Positions 39,946 to 59,900 of a stretch of 64,000 nucleotides of DNA are shown piece by piece. This DNA is from Membranipora membranacea (taxonomy: Eukaryota; Bryozoa; Gymnolaemata; Cheilostomatida; Membraniporidae), in the NCBI GenBank assembly GCA_914767715.1, contig OU612065.1, positions 34,408,001 to 34,472,000 on the forward strand, read 5' to 3'. Position 1 is the first letter of the stretch, and every line of letters begins with the position of its first letter. The notes under the pieces were generated by a model. It did not search any database. It was not told where the DNA came from and saw nothing but the letters and a program-made list of their open reading frames with translations. Made by a program: the position numbers and the translations under genes.

Positions 39946-40084
39946 TATCGGAACTGAAGGCATTGATAACATACTGTCAAAAAAATTCATTGCATTATAA
40001 TTATTTGTCAATTTATCATCATTGAGAAGCATTTCCTCAACTTATATTTAGCTCTGCACGTTTGACATGAAATCGTATCACACA

Positions 40085-40112
40085 GTATTATAAGGATATA
40101 TATCCTTATTCT
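40085..40112. repeat. palindromic AAGGATATATATCCTT motif, copy 1
   Basis: Followed by ATTCTGTGATCA. It is a variant of the 32-bp palindrome at 52790-52821 and lies between EFTUD2 and the first membrane-protein gene. Confidence 0.6.
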
Positions 40113-40204
40113 GTGATCATATAGTTAATACCGGCACCCCGATGATATGTGACAGTCAGTTTGACAGTTGATTTAGTAGAATGACTTACTAACTTATTAA
40201 CTCA

Positions 40205-40339
40205 AAACATAGAGATCGTGGTAATCTGATAAAGGAAGCATATGTTGGCATTCTCATAGATATATCACATGTTCATACAACAGTCAGTCGATTTAACAAC
40301 AAGTAGTGGGAATCTCAACTTTGACATAAACGGACAAAA
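40205..40339 (+). promoter_or_regulatory. conserved upstream region of tetraspan-like gene 1
   Basis: Aligns with 43742-43890 upstream of the paralogue: CTGATA-A-GAAGCATATG, TGTTGGCATTC, GTGTTC/ATGTTC, AACAAGT and GAATCTCAACT are shared in order up to the ATG. It is duplicated with the gene; a promoter role is inferred. Confidence 0.55.
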
Positions 40340-41617
40340 ATGGCTCATAAGTTGTGTGAGCTTATCCTAGCCCTGATAGCATGTGCTGTGGGACTATCTA
40401 TCGTCGTGGTGGAGTGGTTAATTATAGCCGAAGAAGCCAAGGGCACCCCTGGATTCTTTATACTTCTACACAGGATGGTCGCTACGAAAGGTAAGATATC
40501 AGAGGCTTACTTTTCTTACATAATTTTACTTGCCGTTAAAAACCTAGTGACAGCATCGATTGGCTGTTACTTGTTTGTTACTTGGGTGGGAGTAGGGGAT
40601 GCTCTGAGGAAACCCTGAATTTATCGGTGATGGGATTAACTATAATGTGTTCGGTTTGAAGGACTGCATTCTATTCTGAAAATGATGCTGAACAGGACCG
40701 TCAGATGTCTCATCTTCGTTCACAAACAGTTGGTGCTGTCACCTTTAAACAAATAGTTATCTAAACCCCTGAGAAAAGTTCTTCTAATAACCTAATTATG
40801 CCTAATTATCACTCATCTCTTGTGTTGACAGGTGTGGTTCAGTTCTTAGGAGGAATTCTCCTAACTATCAGAGTGTGCAGAGGTGGCATCAAGTTGACCA
40901 TAGCTAATCTGGTTATCGCCAGTATGAATACCCTCAGCCTCACTGTACAGATCTCCATGGTCGCATTTGGTAGGTTTTCATCACCAACGATGTTTTCAAA
41001 CCACACATTTTATGCATGCTAATTATCTTCTGGTAGTAAAGTAATATCTGACATTCTAATCGTAGATGTAGTTGTAGTAGCTGTAGTTTGAGCACCCATA
41101 CTCTTGCTGCGGATCTGGTAGATGTGGTTATATGACTATGTATCCTAACCTCAATTTTATCATTGGCGATGCAGAGCTGACTGTACCATCTCGAACGGCA
41201 GCTTTACCCGTCAGTGGTCAATTTTTACTTGTAGGAAACGCAACAAACATTTTTATTTTGTAACTCATTATGTCAGGAAGCTCTGTAGGGTACCTGTCCC
41301 CTCAATACCTCATAATTATCTAACAGAGCGCATACTCTGTTGAATTAATTCTTTATACAAATTTCCTTGCAGGTATTCATGACGCTCGGACCAACTGTCA
41401 GAAGTATCCAGACTTCTGTACCCCAGGTAGCTCCTTACAGTATGGCGTCACTCTCCTTCAATCCCAGGAAGCTAACTTTGTAATCGCTACTGTAATCGAT
41501 TTTATATATGTCGTCATTCTTTGTAAATACCTGTCAGCGATTACATCAAATCTATCGACGATGAACGAAGATGAACATGGCGAGGATAAAGTCTTGTACA
41601 GTAAAGTTGCAAACTGA
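40340..41617 (+). CDS. four-helix membrane protein, paralogue 1 (unrecognised family)
   Basis: Exons 40340-40490, 40832-40969 and 41373-41617 with matching phase-1 junctions give 177 residues. Hydrophobic segments: LILALIACAVGLSIVVVEWL; VVQFLGGILLTIRVC; ANLVIASMNTLSLTVQISMV; FVIATVIDFIYVVILCKYL. The loop before helix 4 has two cysteines (NCQKYPDFC) that could form a disulfide. The acidic C-tail ends DKVLYSKVAN, which fits both an ITIM ([VIL]xYxx[VIL]) and a YxxPhi sorting motif. I do not recognise the family. The size and topology recall claudin/PMP22-type proteins, but the GLW motif is absent. A paralogue follows 3.5 kb downstream. Confidence 0.82.
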
Positions 41618-41821
41618 CCGTTATATTATCACATTTATTTTATCTTACAGACGTCGGTCATTTAAATCACAATCAGCGTGTTGGGAAGGCAGTCACCTTG
41701 GGCATACAATGAAATACATTCCAATGGGATCACATAATTCCGCTGAGTTTGAATATCGATTTGGGTGGCCCATTAAAATCTTATTGGCATTAAAAGGAGT
41801 AAATATAGGTTGAAGTTGAAT

Positions 41822-41977
41822 TTAGCTAGTGTACGGGTGACATAAAGTTAGCTAGTGTACGGGTGACATAAAGTTAGCTAGTGTACGGGTGACATAAAGC
41901 TAGTATACGGGTGACATAAAGTTAGCTAGTGTACGGGTGACATAAAGTTAGCTAGTGTACGGGTGACATAATGTTAG
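41822..41977. repeat. 26-bp minisatellite, six units
   Basis: Unit TTAGCTAGTGTACGGGTGAC plus ATAAAG, perfectly repeated except for one shortened unit (GCTAGTATACGG) and a final unit change. There are no unique spacers, so it is not CRISPR-like. Confidence 0.95.
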
Positions 41978-42127
41978 CTAGCAACATTTTTCACAAGGCT
42001 AAGGTGAGAGCTTATATAATGTAAAGTGGGATAGTGGAGTAACTCTGTAATTATAAAAACTCCCGTTTTATATCTATGAGTAGGAGTAACTCACAATAGA
42101 TTTGACTTTTTTAAGCCTGCATTAAAA

Positions 42128-42201
42128 CACAGCCAGCCCTTAAAAGCGTTCGGGATGGCGATCGCGGCTGCCATCCCGAACGCTTTTAAGGGCTGGCTGT
42201 G
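42128..42201. repeat. perfect 32-bp inverted repeat, 10-base GC-rich loop
   Basis: Arms 42128-42159 and 42170-42201 are exact reverse complements (begin CACAGCCAGCCCTTAAAAGC), loop GATCGCGGCT. It is distinctly GC-richer than its surroundings and looks like a compact foldback transposon or recent inverted duplication. Confidence 0.88.
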
Positions 42202-42964
42202 CATTATAAGGCAAACTTTTCCTCCTGCGAACGCTTTATACATCTTCAATTAGAATAACCCTGAACAACTAGTGTTTGACTGCGCGATACATCAGTGTGT
42301 GTATTCATTTATAGGCTTATGACATATGACATCAGACATACTAGTAGATTATTCATCATTCATCTATTTTTTGAATATAATATTGCTATAAGTCAGCCTG
42401 CAACTCTATGTTGATGTGCAGAATGTTCAGTATGAGATTTTCTTCGCTCCCATAGAAGGACACTTGCATCTGTAAAACAATGAGGAACTTAACTTGACCT
42501 TGACCTGTGTGAAGTAATGCGTTGTTGAATGCTAACAAAGATATCTAAGCAAAGATATGTGCAGAAGCCAGAAGTCTCCCAAAACTCAGTTGATGCTTTC
42601 ATTGCAATAATTTTGTTCTCATCCTAGACCGGCCTGCAGATTTTGGTATCATTCATTTGTTCCCATCAACAATGGGATCATTACGAAGCCGAATGCCTGA
42701 CTGGCACCAGATGACCCGCAGCGTTACGCCAGCTCAGCCACCAGCTCAGCCAGTTGATAATATTCTCTGCTGGCAGTTTTCATCTAACAAAATAGAATTT
42801 TTACACTTTACAACAAAAAGACACGGACGTATGCATTGTTTTGGCAGAGTATGACAGAAAATGAGACTATGATTATTGCTACCAGCTAGGAACATGTGAC
42901 ATAGGGTATGAGTGTGACGCTTTAAAAAGATATTTGATACAATCCACCCATGCTTTCGTTAGGA

Positions 42965-43075
42965 ATGATCAAATGGCGCAATCGGTAAGCTTGCCATCAA
43001 TAGCCAAGAGTATGCCACCGAGTTGTGGGTTCTTGATTGATTGTTCCAGCTCCAAGCACCTTCAGGTGTATACAC
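42965..43075 (+). mobile_element. partial family A SINE
   Basis: ATGGCGCAATCGGTAAGC, GAGTTGTGGGTTC, TGATTGTTCCAGCTCCAAGC and GGTGTATACAC match the tRNA-like half of family A. The 5' non-tRNA half is missing. Confidence 0.65.
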
Positions 43076-43237
43076 TAAAAATGTTTCGGTTTCTGCACGC
43101 AACATTATATCGCAGTACCTTTAAGCAGGGCAGGCAGGGCTGCTGTAAGCAGTTTGAATTCTTGCTGAACTTTTTGGTTTTTTAGTTAAATTATTGACAA
43201 TGTGGGGGTTAAAATGGATAATTATTTTCCTCTTTAG

Positions 43238-43404
43238 CAAGGGTCTATATGTCAGTATCTAATGCGTTTCAGATCCTGTTGGATGAACCAAATTTCATGC
43301 TGAACTACGTATAATATCACTAGCCAATTTTAAAAAATGTGTGACAGGAAATCAGAAGGAGAGTAGATCCGTTTTGGAAGCTTAGTTTCAGCGATTACTG
43401 AAGA
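43238..43404 (+). pseudogene. decayed copy of EFTUD2 last exon and 3'UTR
   Basis: ATGTCAGTATC, GATCCT, CATGCTGAACTA and, after the stop position, ACAGGAAAT, GATC-GTT and TGGAAGCTTAGTT match 39620-39800 in the same order. The reading frame is lost. It lies upstream of the second membrane-protein gene, exactly as EFTUD2 lies upstream of the first, so it was carried in the same tandem duplication. Confidence 0.78.
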
Positions 43405-43741
43405 CCAACAGTATTGTTTCCCCCATCTAATAAGAGGAACTCCATCTTTAATATTTGGCAACAAATTTAGTGAATATCATCACTGTGCCTGGAAATAAAT
43501 CTACTAAAGCAATGACACCGTAAACATGATCGGCTCAATCATCATTATTTACAAATCTATTATCATAAAGAGCATGTCCGCAACACTTTGGTTAAGTGCA
43601 TCCAAAATGGAATCATATAAAATTGATACTGGTACCCTGATAGTAGATGACATGGTAGTACATATAGTCACGGGTAGCCAAGTAACAAAGTATCAAAGTC
43701 TCATTTTGTAGAGTACTGACTAATTTTGCCTTAAACCCTAG

Positions 43742-43890
43742 ATATAATGGTAAACTGATAGAAGAAGCATATGTTGGCATTCACACAGACTTCATCACGT
43801 GTTCCTATAGCTCAGTAAGACGGTTCAAGGGATAACAAGTTGACTCAATAAGAAGTGGTGTGAATCTCAACTAGAAGTAAGACAGACAGA
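43742..43890 (+). promoter_or_regulatory. conserved upstream region of tetraspan-like gene 2
   Basis: Counterpart of 40205-40339, with the blocks GAAGCATATGTTGGCATTC and GTGTGAATCTCAACT preserved up to the start codon. Confidence 0.55.
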
Positions 43891-45860
43891 ATGGCTCATG
43901 TATGGTGTGAGCTTATCCTAGCACTTATAGCGTCTTCGGTCGGACTAGCTATCGTCGTGGTGGAGGGGCTGGTGATAGCTGATGAATCAGAAGGCATCCC
44001 TGGAGCTTTTGTTCTTTTACATCGGATAGTCGCTGTGAAAGGTAAGATTTTTTGGAGTTGAGATGGTAACTGGGTTTAAATTCGTTGACTAAGTATTTAT
44101 AAATTCATACAACATTGTAAAGTATTTGAAAAAGCTTCATTGAACCTGATGCAAAAATCATGTCAGCATTAATTTCTTGTTCGAAATTACTCAGGGTTGG
44201 AGGGGAGGTGTAACCAAAGTGTTGGCTCTGATCAGCTTGTGAGACTTGGGATGAGGGAGTGCGTTCCAGTTTCCTCCGTGAAACCATGATGATGATTTTA
44301 GGCCATATGATCACGCCCATACAACAGCATCGTACCAGTCGATACCAAAGCTAGGGTGTCGGCTCGTCTGTACGATGTCTGTACGATCGATCGGCTATCT
44401 ATACCCACTGACACAGTTGATAACATTAAAGCCTCATTTTCTACCATAAACACCTTAAGCTGTCACCACAAAACAAAAAGTTATCTAATCCCCAGAGATA
44501 AGCTCTTCTAATATCTTAATTATGTCTAATTATCACACAGTCTCTTGTTTTGACAGGTGTGGTTCAGTTCTTAGGAGGAGTTTTCCTTACTGTCAGAGTA
44601 TGCAGAGGTGGCATCAAGTTGACCATAGCTAATCTGGTTATCGCCAGTATGAATGCCTTCAGCCTCAGTATGCAAGTTATCATGGATGGATACGGTAGGT
44701 ATTCATTGAACGATGGAACTAAATTAACTCAACCCCTGATATTGCGAAACTCAAACATTATTAACAGATTCCCTTCCTGGTGATACTTACCTTGATATTT
44801 GATAGCATAACTTGTATTTATATGCTCAAAAAACTGAAGACAATGCAGAATGTTTTTTGAGAGATCTATAATTCCTTATTTGGCATAATAATATATTTTA
44901 CTACCTCTCTAAAATATCTCAATATATCGGCACCACACTTTTGCCAATATAGTCAGTAAAAATGGCTGTTCAATGCAGTCATAACTCAGACATGCTATAC
45001 CTCAAGCAAAGTCCATGTATGATGAGACAATGAGTAAAAGGGGAGAGGGGCGATAGTTCCTCTAATACATTTCACAAATCATAAATGTGCCTCAAACCAG
45101 GGGGGTGTGATATACCCTCCCTACCCAAACAGAACTCCCATGTTACTCCTTGGTTAAGCTTCAAGCTATCTCTTGGCCATAACTGATCTTTGCAATTGCA
45201 TGTGTACTAGATCAAGGTGGATCCAATTTGCCTGCATTCCAATTGATCCCCGCCCACTGGTCACGCCGCTCCCCGCCCACTGATCACGCGGCGTGACTAG
45301 TGGAGGGGAGCCGCTCGGTATGCAGGCAAATTTACCGAACTTGGTCTACATGTGTACCTACATTGTACTAGTGATTGCACAACACTACAAACACCTACGC
45401 TTGTCAGTTTTGCACATAGACAAAACACTGTTTTGCCTATGGTTTTGCATAAACAATTAGTTGGTGATTTATGTATTGGATCAGATTCGGCCAATATCTT
45501 GATCATAGCTTATTATGGCCTATTATATCCAACGGCCCTCAACTCATAATATTTCAGAACAAAATAATCTCTCTCACTAATTCACTTGCAGGTACATATG
45601 ATCTACATCGCCAGTGTCTGAAGTACCCAGAGGCCTGTGTCTCAGGAGCTCCTCTACAGTACGCTGTCACACTTGTCCAGTCTCAGGAAGCGAATTTTAT
45701 AATTGGTACAGCAATCAACTTTATATATGTCATCATCCTAAGCAGTTACATGTCAGCAGTTACATCAAATTTGTCGACAGCGAGACACGACACAATGTCA
45801 CATGAAGAGGACGAGGAGTGCGGAGAGGATAAAGTACTGTACAGTCAGGTTGCTAACTGA
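43891..45860 (+). CDS. four-helix membrane protein, paralogue 2
   Basis: Exons 43891-44041, 44557-44694 and 45592-45860, the same phases and nearly the same exon lengths as paralogue 1 (151, 138, 269 against 151, 138, 245), giving 185 residues. The middle exon is the most conserved (FLGG.FLTVRVCRGGIKLTI). The loop has two cysteines (CLKYPEAC). The tail is longer and more acidic (SHEEDEECGEDK) but ends with the same VLYSQVAN. Conserved splice sites and frame indicate a functional copy. Confidence 0.82.
45206..45358. repeat. inverted repeat with GC-rich centre (foldback)
   Basis: The outer arms pair GTACTAGATCAAGGTGGA...AATTTGCCTGCAT with ATGCAGGCAAATTT...CTTGGTCTACATGTGTAC. The centre contains CGCCCACTGGTCACGC and CCGCCCACTGATCACGC, with a self-complementary GATCACGCGGCGTGAC. 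Confidence 0.6.
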
Positions 45861-46268
45861 CCATAATATCATAATCATGTATCATTATTATATTAATATT
45901 ACATTACGTTGGATGTATTCATACAATCACTTTGGACAACAAGTAACTTCTGGTCAGGCTGTATCACATTTTCAAAAGCTCAAGTTGTAGAGCTCACATA
46001 AACTATGTATATGGAAGATTGAAACCCCATGGATACAGCTCTATTTCTGGTATACAATGAAATTTATTTTTATGGAGGGAATATTCTATTTCTAATAAGA
46101 GTTTTTATAAATGTAAGTTGGATGTCTATTTATCAGCTGCAAATTTGTCCGCTAGAAAAATGAAAATAATATTTCCTTATTTTTTATGGAAGTCCTTTGT
46201 GACAGAGAGTATTTTGGACTCAATCTGTCTAATCTACATGTTTGGGATATTTGCGTAATTATTATATA

Positions 46269-46274
46269 TTTATT
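46269..46274 (-). terminator. possible MGMT polyadenylation signal
   Basis: TTTATT on the plus strand reads AATAAA on the minus strand, about 155 bases beyond the MGMT stop. Confidence 0.4.
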
Positions 46275-46428
46275 ATATGAGCTAACTGGCATTCATGTAT
46301 TTACAGTGATGTCTGGTGTTGTTAGTAAATAATATAAACGCAAAAATAGTGAAATAACAAAACCGGTTATGTGATATTTCTGGTATGGAATGTACACAAA
46401 TTTACAATAGTATTTATATGGTGAAAAT

Positions 46429-56099
<9,671 letters not shown>

Positions 56100-56907
56100 G
56101 AACTAGAAGAGAATCAAACAGAAAAAAAATTATTCTTTATCAAGGAGTAGTCCTTGTCTTTATCAATCAGAGGTTTTGGCTCACATAGCTGATAATGATC
56201 TTTGACCTGCTCTTGTTCACAAAAAAAACTTGTATTGAACTCATTGATGTGATCACAGGTCTACTCCAAAACCTGGGACTTTGGCAATGTTTGACTGCCC
56301 CCCTTGAGTTTTTGTTGTTTTGTTGTTCAGCAAAACCTCAAGGGGGGCAGTCAAACATTGCCAAGGACCCAGGTTTTGGAGTAGACCTGTGGATGTGATT
56401 AAGGAGTTGGTGTGATACTTGCCTTGAATTGAGTGACCTAACAAGAGATCTTACTAAGAATCACTACTAGGAATATGCCAGTAGGGATAGACAATACTGC
56501 ATGTTAGTTGAGTTATATGCTTGACTTGCTGCTACTCGTTTTGTATACAAGAATCACCACATACTGGGTTTTAAGATTACCCGCCATGTGGCTGAAACAG
56601 CTTTAACATAGGGGTAGTAAAACATGTTTATTTGTAATATTGAACTCAACATAATTTGAATATTACTATTTTTTATTATTCATTTGTATTTTTATCATTT
56701 TCTATTTTAATTTATCTGATTATTTTCTTTATGATCAGAGTTTACAACAATTAATAGTTGAATAATAACAATTTTGAGATGCTACCCACAAAGTATTTGG
56801 TGACCTCTTGAACTATACAAGCACATGTACTCGATTGCTTTGCATGTACCTATTGAAAACAAGTGCCAGTCATTACTGCAGTAAGGATTCATCTGATCAG
56901 TGCTGTC
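56100..56907. promoter_or_regulatory. shared upstream region of MGMT (minus) and laminin (plus)
   Basis: The two genes are head-to-head about 0.8 kb apart. The interval contains a foldback (56254-56391) and then very A/T-rich sequence. No clear TATA or CpG-rich promoter is visible. Confidence 0.45.
56254..56391. mobile_element. foldback element with about 60-bp arms
   Basis: CACAGGTCTACTCCAAAACC starts the left arm, and its reverse complement ends the right arm. The arms match for roughly 60 bases with two mismatches around a T/G-rich loop. A related fragment (GGGGGCTAGTCAAACATTGC) is at about 27868. Confidence 0.8.
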
Positions 56908-59900
56908 ATGGAGCTAAGCTCCCAAATATTTGTAGCTTTTGCTACAATTCTGACAGTGTCTGGTGAGATATTATCACCACCATTATTTGATCTAGCAAAA
57001 GAAAGTACTATTGCTGCAACAGCAACATGCGGTGTCAACATTACTACACCAAGAGAGAGATTTTGCAGACTTACTGGAGCTTCTGCAGATGAGAGACAAG
57101 ACTTTTTCTCCAGCCTTTACTACTCTGGTAACAGTCAGATCATTGCTGGTCAGCTGTGTGATTACTGTGTGGCTGAGAGAACTCCTGAGGCAGACCAGTA
57201 TCCTCTGCAGATCCACTCTGCCAGATTTGCGATTGATGGAAGTGAGAAATGGTGGCAGAGCCCTCCTCTCTCCAGAGGACAGCAGTTCAATGATGTCAAC
57301 CTCACCGTGTCTCTCGGCCAGGTAAGAAACGTTCTCAGACCGGCATAGTAGTGGTAGCGGCAGAGCCATATTGAAATTCTTCAGAATATGTGGTATAGCT
57401 CGGTTTAGATTTTAGGTTGGCTAAATGGAATTTTTTCTATATCAAACTGAATGTATCCAAGGGAAGTTGTATGTAAATTGACGACGGCTTAAAAACCCAC
57501 TATGAAATCATCAAAGTTTCAGTGTATTTTTGCTGGAAAATGATCAACAGGCAATATTTTAGTTTGATAGTTTCTTCTGATCCAGTCAATGTTTTGAACC
57601 AGTAGCGTATCGTTATACATTGGAAGAACCAGGAGGGCGAAAAGTGTTACCAAACTGATATGATATTCTATTCTAAACTCTGATCAGGCCCCCTGTAAAC
57701 TAGAATTTAGCTATGGCTTTAGGTTTTGTTTTATTGTCGATGTTGCACATGGTAAACATGTTTCATAACTGCACGCAAACCTTCATGTTTTGTTTTTAGA
57801 AAGGCCACCTAATTTTGTTTGCCAATCGACTATGTACATTTGGTGGGTCTCATCAATGAACCGTCTATATGCATATTTATGTTTTAGTTATGTGTAAGAA
57901 TAAGCACTCTTTTGTTCAACTGGTTATCTGCTGAGATGCCCTGATTGACTTGTATTTGGAGTACTTGTGGTTTACAGTTTGTTAGCTATGTAAACCCTAA
58001 TCTAGGGAAAATACACTATAAACCTACAACATGAATGGACAGATTACAGCAGTTTTGCTATTGTAACTGCTTGTTGACTACAAATTTATCAGGTTTCTTC
58101 TGAGTGCAAATAGCTCCAGTAAATCTATATAGGCACTGGTCTCGTACATTCACCCCATTATAAGAATTCAAACGTGAATGTAGTTCGATATTGGGAGGGG
58201 AATAATTGCTCAATTATCCATCACAACCAAAGATACCAAATACTATTGCTACGACCCTCTTCATGCTTACATGCCTCCCTCATTTTGTGTGTCTCTAATG
58301 CAGTCCTTACAACTATAGCAATCCCAAAATTTCCCATCACACAGAAAGCTTTGCTCAATATTTAACAATTTTATATTACAGGAATTCCAAGTTGCATATG
58401 TGTTCATTAAGATGGGTAACTCCCCTCGACCCGGAGTATGGGCCCTTGAGAAGTCTGATGATTACGGTAAGACTTGGTCACCTTGGCAGTACTTTGCGGA
58501 CTCGGCAGCTGACTGTAGGAACTTCTATGATACCGAGGCATCAGACAAACCGAGATCAGACGATGATGTCATCTGTACCACCGAGTTCTCTAAGATCACC
58601 CCGCTGGAGAGCGGAGAGGTTAGTATTTGGTGATATTTCAAAACTGACCTGCTACAGGCCAGCAAGTGTGATAAAATCTGCATACTACAATTCTACAGAC
58701 TAATGGCAGAAGATTGGTAAACTTATGTGAGAAATGCAGAGCACCATCAGGCATTCTCTAACCTAACAGTTGCTTGAATTATGCAAAAATATAAAAAAAT
58801 GCTATTGTGATGTTATGCTTTTAGTGTCCTGCTCTTAATTTTGACACTTCTTGGAGTGAGGACCTGATTTCAGCACTCCTATGTCTGATTGCTCTCTTGT
58901 TTTTAGATCGCCGTGTCTATGATCTCAGACAGACCTGGAGCTAATGACTTCGCAGGATCTCCTATACTACAGGAGTTCTCTAAGGCTACAGATATCAGAA
59001 TGAGTCTTCGTAGAACTAAAACTCTACAGGGTCATCTTATGCAGTTGGCTCGTCAGGATCCTACTGTCACCAGACGTGTGAGTTAATCTCTCAGTTAGCA
59101 AATCTGGTAGCTTTTTCCAAATTATTTGAATTAAAGACCAAACAAGAAATTTTTACCTGTAACTGTAAGTATCAAGCATAAACATATAAATACTTACTTA
59201 TATGTTCATGGTATCAAGTTATAAATATTGTACAAAAACTGTAACTATCTAATTATAAACATTTTCGTCTCTTGAGCATAATTACAACGCAGCCAGCAAA
59301 ATTATCTCAAATACTCCATCAAGCATACTGTATTTAGTGAATATTTATGTAATTGAGATGCTGCTCAGCAATAAGAGCTTGTGGTCTAGCTGAACCCTAA
59401 AACTTGAGGCCCTTATAATTGTTTCACAGTCTCTAAATTAGTGAGCAATAGATTATAGTATAATATTTCCTATACATCATCTCACTACTAGGCTGTAGGG
59501 TGCGTTCCCATTGTGCTTTATGTAAAGACCCTTGTGTCGGATGTCTGTAAAATACAATCATACAGTCATCCTTTGTTATAAAAATATGTGTCAGCCCATT
59601 GATGCTGTGGCCTAGGAAGTTCTCTAATTCCTAAAGGTCAGAGGTGAATAATGACGCAGGACGCACAGGAGTTTTTTGTTGTCTAGAAGAAAAAAATAGA
59701 TATAGATCAATGAAGGCTGCCATTGTTATGTATGTCTAGGGATGGTTTTATGATCTAAAAATATATGGAGCACACATTGCGGAAACAGTGTTCATAATTG
59801 TGCTGATGATTTAAAAGAGCTTTCATACATGGATATAAACTACAAAAAAGCCAGGCTCTGCATGGGAATTTATATGGATTTCTTTTTTATGTTGAACAAT

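Larger units (their letters stand above)
41618..43237. other. spacer between the two membrane-protein genes
   Basis: Holds a 26-bp tandem repeat, a 32-bp perfect hairpin and a SINE remnant, listed separately. No gene recognised in the remainder. Confidence 0.6.

Noticed and set aside
41822-41977. CRISPR-like array
   Set aside because: Direct tandem units with no unique spacers, in an animal genome; it is a minisatellite.
43238-43404. A second EFTUD2 terminal exon
   Set aside because: Frame and splice acceptor are lost; it is a duplication remnant.
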